Shown: piece after piece, positions 61,508 to 64,000 of the stretch
How positions within the stretch are numbered: the first letter of the stretch is position 1
Layout of the letters: every line of letters starts with the position of its first letter
NCBI RefSeq assembly: GCF_013359905.1
Contig: NZ_JABMCC010000115.1
Span: forward strand, 778,870-842,869
Direction of reading: 5' to 3'
Length of the DNA: 64,000 nucleotides
Source of the DNA: Paenibacillus taichungensis
Lineage (GTDB): Bacteria > Bacillota > Bacilli > Paenibacillales > Paenibacillaceae
Notes under the pieces: generated by a model
Database searches by the model: none
What the model was told of the DNA's origin: nothing
Seen by the model: the letters and a program-made list of their open reading frames with translations, nothing else
Made by a program: the position numbers and the translations under genes

Positions 61508-62056
61508 ATGCTTAAAATGGACAGAAGAAGTCTGAAATCTCAAGAGGCAATTAAAAAAGCTATCATAGAGCTGATGTCTGAGAAAAGTTTTGATGATATT
61601 ACGATTCAGGACATTGCTGATAAGGCAAATGTTAATCGAAGAACTATCTATCTTCACTACATCGATAAATTTGATTTGCTGGATAAACTCATCGAGAATC
61701 ATATCAATGAACTGAAGATAATTTGTGAAGTAGAAGCTGAAACGGACACCGTAGAAGGAAATGTAACTTGGTTCAGATACTTCGAGCGAAATTACTCATT
61801 TTTTTCAGCGATGTTAGCAAGTAAAGGGGCTCCTTTCTTCCGCAACCGTTTCCTTGAATTTGTCACTGAAGATATAAAGAATGGATGGGATATGTTTGAA
61901 AACAAGGACAGGGGAATCACCGAAGATATATTGGTCCAATTTATCTCTCCGGCTTATGTAGGGATTGTGGAGTGGTGGTTTATAAATGGAATGCCTTATC
62001 CACCTGATGTTATGGGGAAACAAGTGGGAATACTGTTAGAAAACAACCTCTCCTAA
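61508..62056 (+). CDS. TetR-family transcriptional regulator
   Basis: This 182-residue regulator has an N-terminal TetR HTH: RRSLKSQEAIKKAIIELMSEKSFDDI (helix 1 region), TIQDIADKANVNRRTIYLHY (helices 2-3) and the family-typical KFDLLDKLIE. The C-terminal helical domain ends FINGMPYPPDVMGKQVG, as in the TetR_C_8-like group found in Firmicutes. ATG 61508 follows CAGGTGA; a GTG at 61496 after AAGGAAG is also possible. It is divergent from the AKR operon and separated by module 3. It is the most likely regulator of the three module-bearing operons. Confidence 0.88.
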   Translation: MLKMDRRSLKSQEAIKKAIIELMSEKSFDDITIQDIADKANVNRRTIYLHYIDKFDLLDKLIENHINELKIICEVEAETDTVEGNVTWFRYFERNYSFFSAMLASKGAPFFRNRFLEFVTEDIKNGWDMFENKDRGITEDILVQFISPAYVGIVEWWFINGMPYPPDVMGKQVGILLENNLS

Positions 62057-62113
62057 ATCACGGTGTCTGTATTGCCGTCTGTTTGGGTGAGGGAAAGAAA
62101 ATATAGTTAGGAG

Positions 62114-62135
62114 CCGTGCTCAGCGCGGTTTTTTT
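62114..62135 (+). terminator. Terminator of the TetR gene
   Basis: CCGTGC, loop TCA, GCGCGG (one wobble pair) is followed by TTTTTTTT, 58 bp after the stop codon. Confidence 0.8.
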
Positions 62136-62175
62136 GACGATTATAAGGTGATTCCTTTAAAACTGCTAAAATAAA

Positions 62176-62206
62176 AACAATAACGGAGATAGCCTCCGTT
62201 ATTGTT
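62176..62206 (-). terminator. Terminator downstream of the SDR pseudogene
   Basis: AACAATAACGGAG and CTCCGTTATTGTT form a perfect 13-bp stem with a 5-base loop. On the minus strand it runs into TTTTATTTT, 36 bp after the pseudogene end. Confidence 0.85.
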
Positions 62207-62241
62207 CCAGAAATATAATTAACTTATTGTTTAAGCAGCTG

Positions 62242-62893
62242 TTATTCGTATGAAAGACTAGTCGACAGGTGGCAGTAAGCGTTAATCTGTTCCTGAAGCT
62301 CAGAAACTTGCAATGGTAAGAAGTGCAGTTGCAAGCTTGGCTGGATCGCCAACCTACTTACCGTTCATCGATTCCCAGATCACACGGGTTTTTGCTGTAC
62401 GCTCAGCATAGTCGTCGATGGATAACTCAGGCCAATTGGGTGAATTTGGTTCTAGTAACTCTGTGCGGAAAAAACAAGGTTCACCAATAGTTGTATGAAT
62501 TTCGAATGGCTCCACGTCGAAGCGTAAGGACTCCATCCATCACTCAAGGCCGAACTTAGTAGCCGAATACGCACCACAAAAATCCTGTCCTACCAGACCG
62601 GCGAGCGAAGAAATTGAGATAATATGGCCGGAGCGCACCTTACGCATAACAGGAAGTACTGCCCGGCTAACATTCATTGGACCGAATAGGTTAGTGCTGA
62701 TCTGTCGCTCAACCTGAGCCGGGCTCAATTCCTCGAAGAAGCCCGCACAAAAGTTAGCGGCGTTATTAACTAATACATCCACTCGGCCGAACTTTTCTAT
62801 TGTTGTCTTGACCGCTGTTTTGGCGTCTAAAGGATTATTAACATCGAGTTGAACAACTAGAAGATTGTCCGACGCTCCGATTGCTTTGGTATT
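62242..62893 (-). pseudogene. Decayed SDR-family oxidoreductase
   Basis: Minus-strand translation gives a recognisable SDR broken in several places. The Rossmann N-terminus is missing; similarity begins at NTKAIGASDNLLVVQLDVNN (about 62893). DVLVNNAANF, SISSLAGLVG and AYSATKFGLE follow. A TGA then stands where Gly or similar is expected before WMESLRFDVEPF (62537-62539). A TAG after SMNGK interrupts VGDPAKLATALLTIAS (62354). The final segment SELQEQINAYCHLSTSLS lies in another frame and ends at 62242. A 5' truncation, two nonsense codons and a frameshift make function impossible. Confidence 0.88.
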
Positions 62894-63197
62894 GTATAAA
62901 TTTCATTCTCTGCATCAGTTACCTGAAGCTAGTTTCTGTGTTAGTGTCTTAGCCAAAGCCCTATACGAATCTCTTAGAACCATTATAAGATAATCTGGCT
63001 GCTTTGTTTCATAAATAATTTTTTTAGGAACTCATATAACAACACACTCGTACCAGTACCCCATTCTACTCGAATTGAATTATCCTACTGATTAGCATCT
63101 AAGACTGTTTCAGAAAAGACTAAATGAGCGTTTCCGTGTTGAATACCGGGAGACGCTCATAACGTTACATTCTTCATGTTCTCTCTGATAGACAAGC
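62894..63197. other. 304-bp gap between two pseudogenes
   Basis: No intact gene is present. A minus-strand frame of about 38 codons without a start (about 62932-63048; it contains YLIMVLRDSYRALAKTLTQK and ends in a TGA) looks protein-like and may be another relic. The join with the SDR pseudogene at about 62894 marks the point where its 5' end was lost. Confidence 0.35.
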
Positions 63198-63673
63198 TTA
63201 AATGTCCAGATCTACGAAGATTGCGGCGTGGTCAGATGCAGCCTGCGCAGGGTTATTGATCTCCGGAAGGTGTGGAAATAGTGTACCGTTTCTACCTCCC
63301 CAAACGCCGGCGCGTTAAATGCCCCCGCCACGTGCGATTTGGAACTGTGCAGGTGACACCAAGATATAGTCAATTTTATCTTTGGCTTCACCGTTACCCC
63401 AAGTACCTGGCCGGCCTGCAAAATCGAAGCTCTCGATCTGACTCGCGTCTTTAAGATCTGAACCCTCCGCTAGGAGTGGGGATAATGAATCACGATCGGG
63501 ACTATCGTTGAAGTCTCCTATCACTGCAATTAGGTCTTCATTAGAGGCACGAAGGCCTTCGTAGATTTTTCGCGAACCGGCTTCGCTTGCTTCTTTCGCA
63601 GTGCGTCATTGTCGGCATGGTTGCCATGTCCCTTAACCAACCATTGTTTTAGCAGGTACTTTTTAGTTAACAT
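63198..63673 (-). pseudogene. Decayed endonuclease/exonuclease/phosphatase-family gene
   Basis: Minus-strand frames carry the C-terminal half of an EEP-family nuclease: WLVKGHGNHADNDALR, then after a frame change near 63600 SRKIYEGLRASNEDLIAVIG, DFNDSPDRDS (catalytic Asp-Asn), GRPGTWGNGEAKDKIDYIL (Asp-Tyr), a TAA at 63315 and finally ASDHAAIFVDLDI (catalytic Asp-His). It ends at 63198. The catalytic motifs D-x-N and S-D-H are preserved, but the frame is broken by a frameshift and a nonsense codon, and the N-terminal half is absent. The ATG at 63673, after GGAGTGAACG, may be incidental. Confidence 0.85.
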
Positions 63674-63766
63674 TCGTTCACTCCAAGGTATGTATTAGTG
63701 AGCTTGAACATCCGATAATTCTAAAGAAACAATACAGTAAGTGGTACACGCTTTCTAACTTAATTC

Positions 63767-63793
63767 AAAAAAATGGAGAGCAAGCGCCCTCCA
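63767..63793 (-). terminator. Terminator of the right-edge gene
   Basis: On the minus strand TGGAGGGC, loop GCTT, GCTCTCCA (one wobble pair) is followed by TTTTTTT. It lies 10 bp after the stop codon at 63803. Confidence 0.85.
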
Positions 63794-63802
63794 CGGAGTA
63801 GT

Positions 63803-64000
63803 CTAGATTTCAATATTTAATGTGTTATTGCTTGAAGTAAATTTCATAGATGCACCTAAACCCTTAATAGCCTGTACAGGAATGTACGTAATTCCGTTAA
63901 TGGCTTTTGGAGCGGTACTTAATGTAGAAGACATACCATTGTAAAATACCGTTTTACTACCCAGCGTTAACGTTACTTTGTACTTATTTTTTGTTAAACC
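63803..64000 (-). CDS. Copper-amine-oxidase-N-terminal-domain protein (3' part only)
   Basis: The last 65 codons of a minus-strand gene enter from the right edge. The sequence KVTLTLGSKTVFYNGMSSTL, APKAINGITYIPVQAIKG and LGASMKFTSSNNTLNIEI is the two-strand repeat of the copper amine oxidase N-terminal-like domain. In Bacillales this is an extracellular module on many surface and cell-wall proteins and has nothing to do with amine oxidation. The rest of the protein, including any signal peptide or S-layer domains, lies outside the window. Confidence 0.8.
   Translation of the reverse strand, partial: GLTKNKYKVTLTLGSKTVFYNGMSSTLSTAPKAINGITYIPVQAIKGLGASMKFTSSNNTLNIEI

Overview
The window looks like chromosomal DNA of a Gram-positive, carbohydrate-degrading member of the Bacillales, most likely Paenibacillus. 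The grounds are moderate GC content, strong AAGGAGG-type ribosome binding sites, frequent TTG/GTG starts, a GH52/GH67 xylan-side-chain operon, LplA/LplB/YtcP-type sugar ABC transporters, large membrane AraC-type sensor regulators and Bacillus-type cre and Fur boxes. The genus is an inference. No rRNA, tRNA, CRISPR array or intact transposase was seen.

Layout. 1-2.2 kb: a cut-off GntR regulator with a large operator palindrome, then an ArsR regulator and an aldehyde dehydrogenase. 2.2-8.9 kb: an AraC regulator divergent from a GH52 beta-xylosidase, a GH67 alpha-glucuronidase and a zinc-dependent polyol-type dehydrogenase, for intracellular use of glucuronoxylan oligomers. 9-18 kb: single housekeeping or stress genes (HPr-like protein, zinc-free L31, Dabb protein, two SDRs, pyruvate oxidase, an ArsR/MFS pair with a repeated operator, an L7/L12-like membrane protein, a cytochrome P450).

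18.3-28.6 kb: the most unusual locus. It is a tightly overlapping operon of a YehL-type MoxR AAA+ ATPase, a DUF5682 protein, a VWA/MIDAS protein, a DUF4132 protein and a SWIM zinc-finger protein, plus a small unknown ORF. It parallels the uncharacterised E. coli yehL-yehM-yehP-yehQ/yehI set. A WG-repeat/DUF3298 protein follows it. 31.4-36.1 kb: a Fur-box-controlled iron (siderophore) uptake operon that pairs IrtAB/YbtPQ-type ABC half-transporters with a FecB-type lipoprotein. 37-48.7 kb: a polysaccharide-utilisation region with a solute-binding lipoprotein, two permeases, a GH88 unsaturated glucuronyl hydrolase, a membrane AraC sensor-regulator, a second paralogous binding protein and a large secreted beta-helix (lyase-like) protein.

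48.7-52.3 kb: an AT-rich, gene-poor island with seven copies of a 17-bp near-palindrome in direct and inverted pairs. It encloses an epimerase-like gene and a MerR gene and looks like a mobile-element relic. 52.4-62.1 kb: a detoxification/redox regulon of MFS exporter, FAD monooxygenase, duplicated aldo/keto reductases (one a pseudogene), two SDRs, an ABM-type monooxygenase and a TetR regulator. Three operons here share homologous ~70-bp promoter/operator modules, so they probably form one regulon. 62.2-64 kb: decaying genes (SDR and endonuclease/exonuclease/phosphatase pseudogenes), then the end of a copper-amine-oxidase-N-domain protein cut by the window edge.
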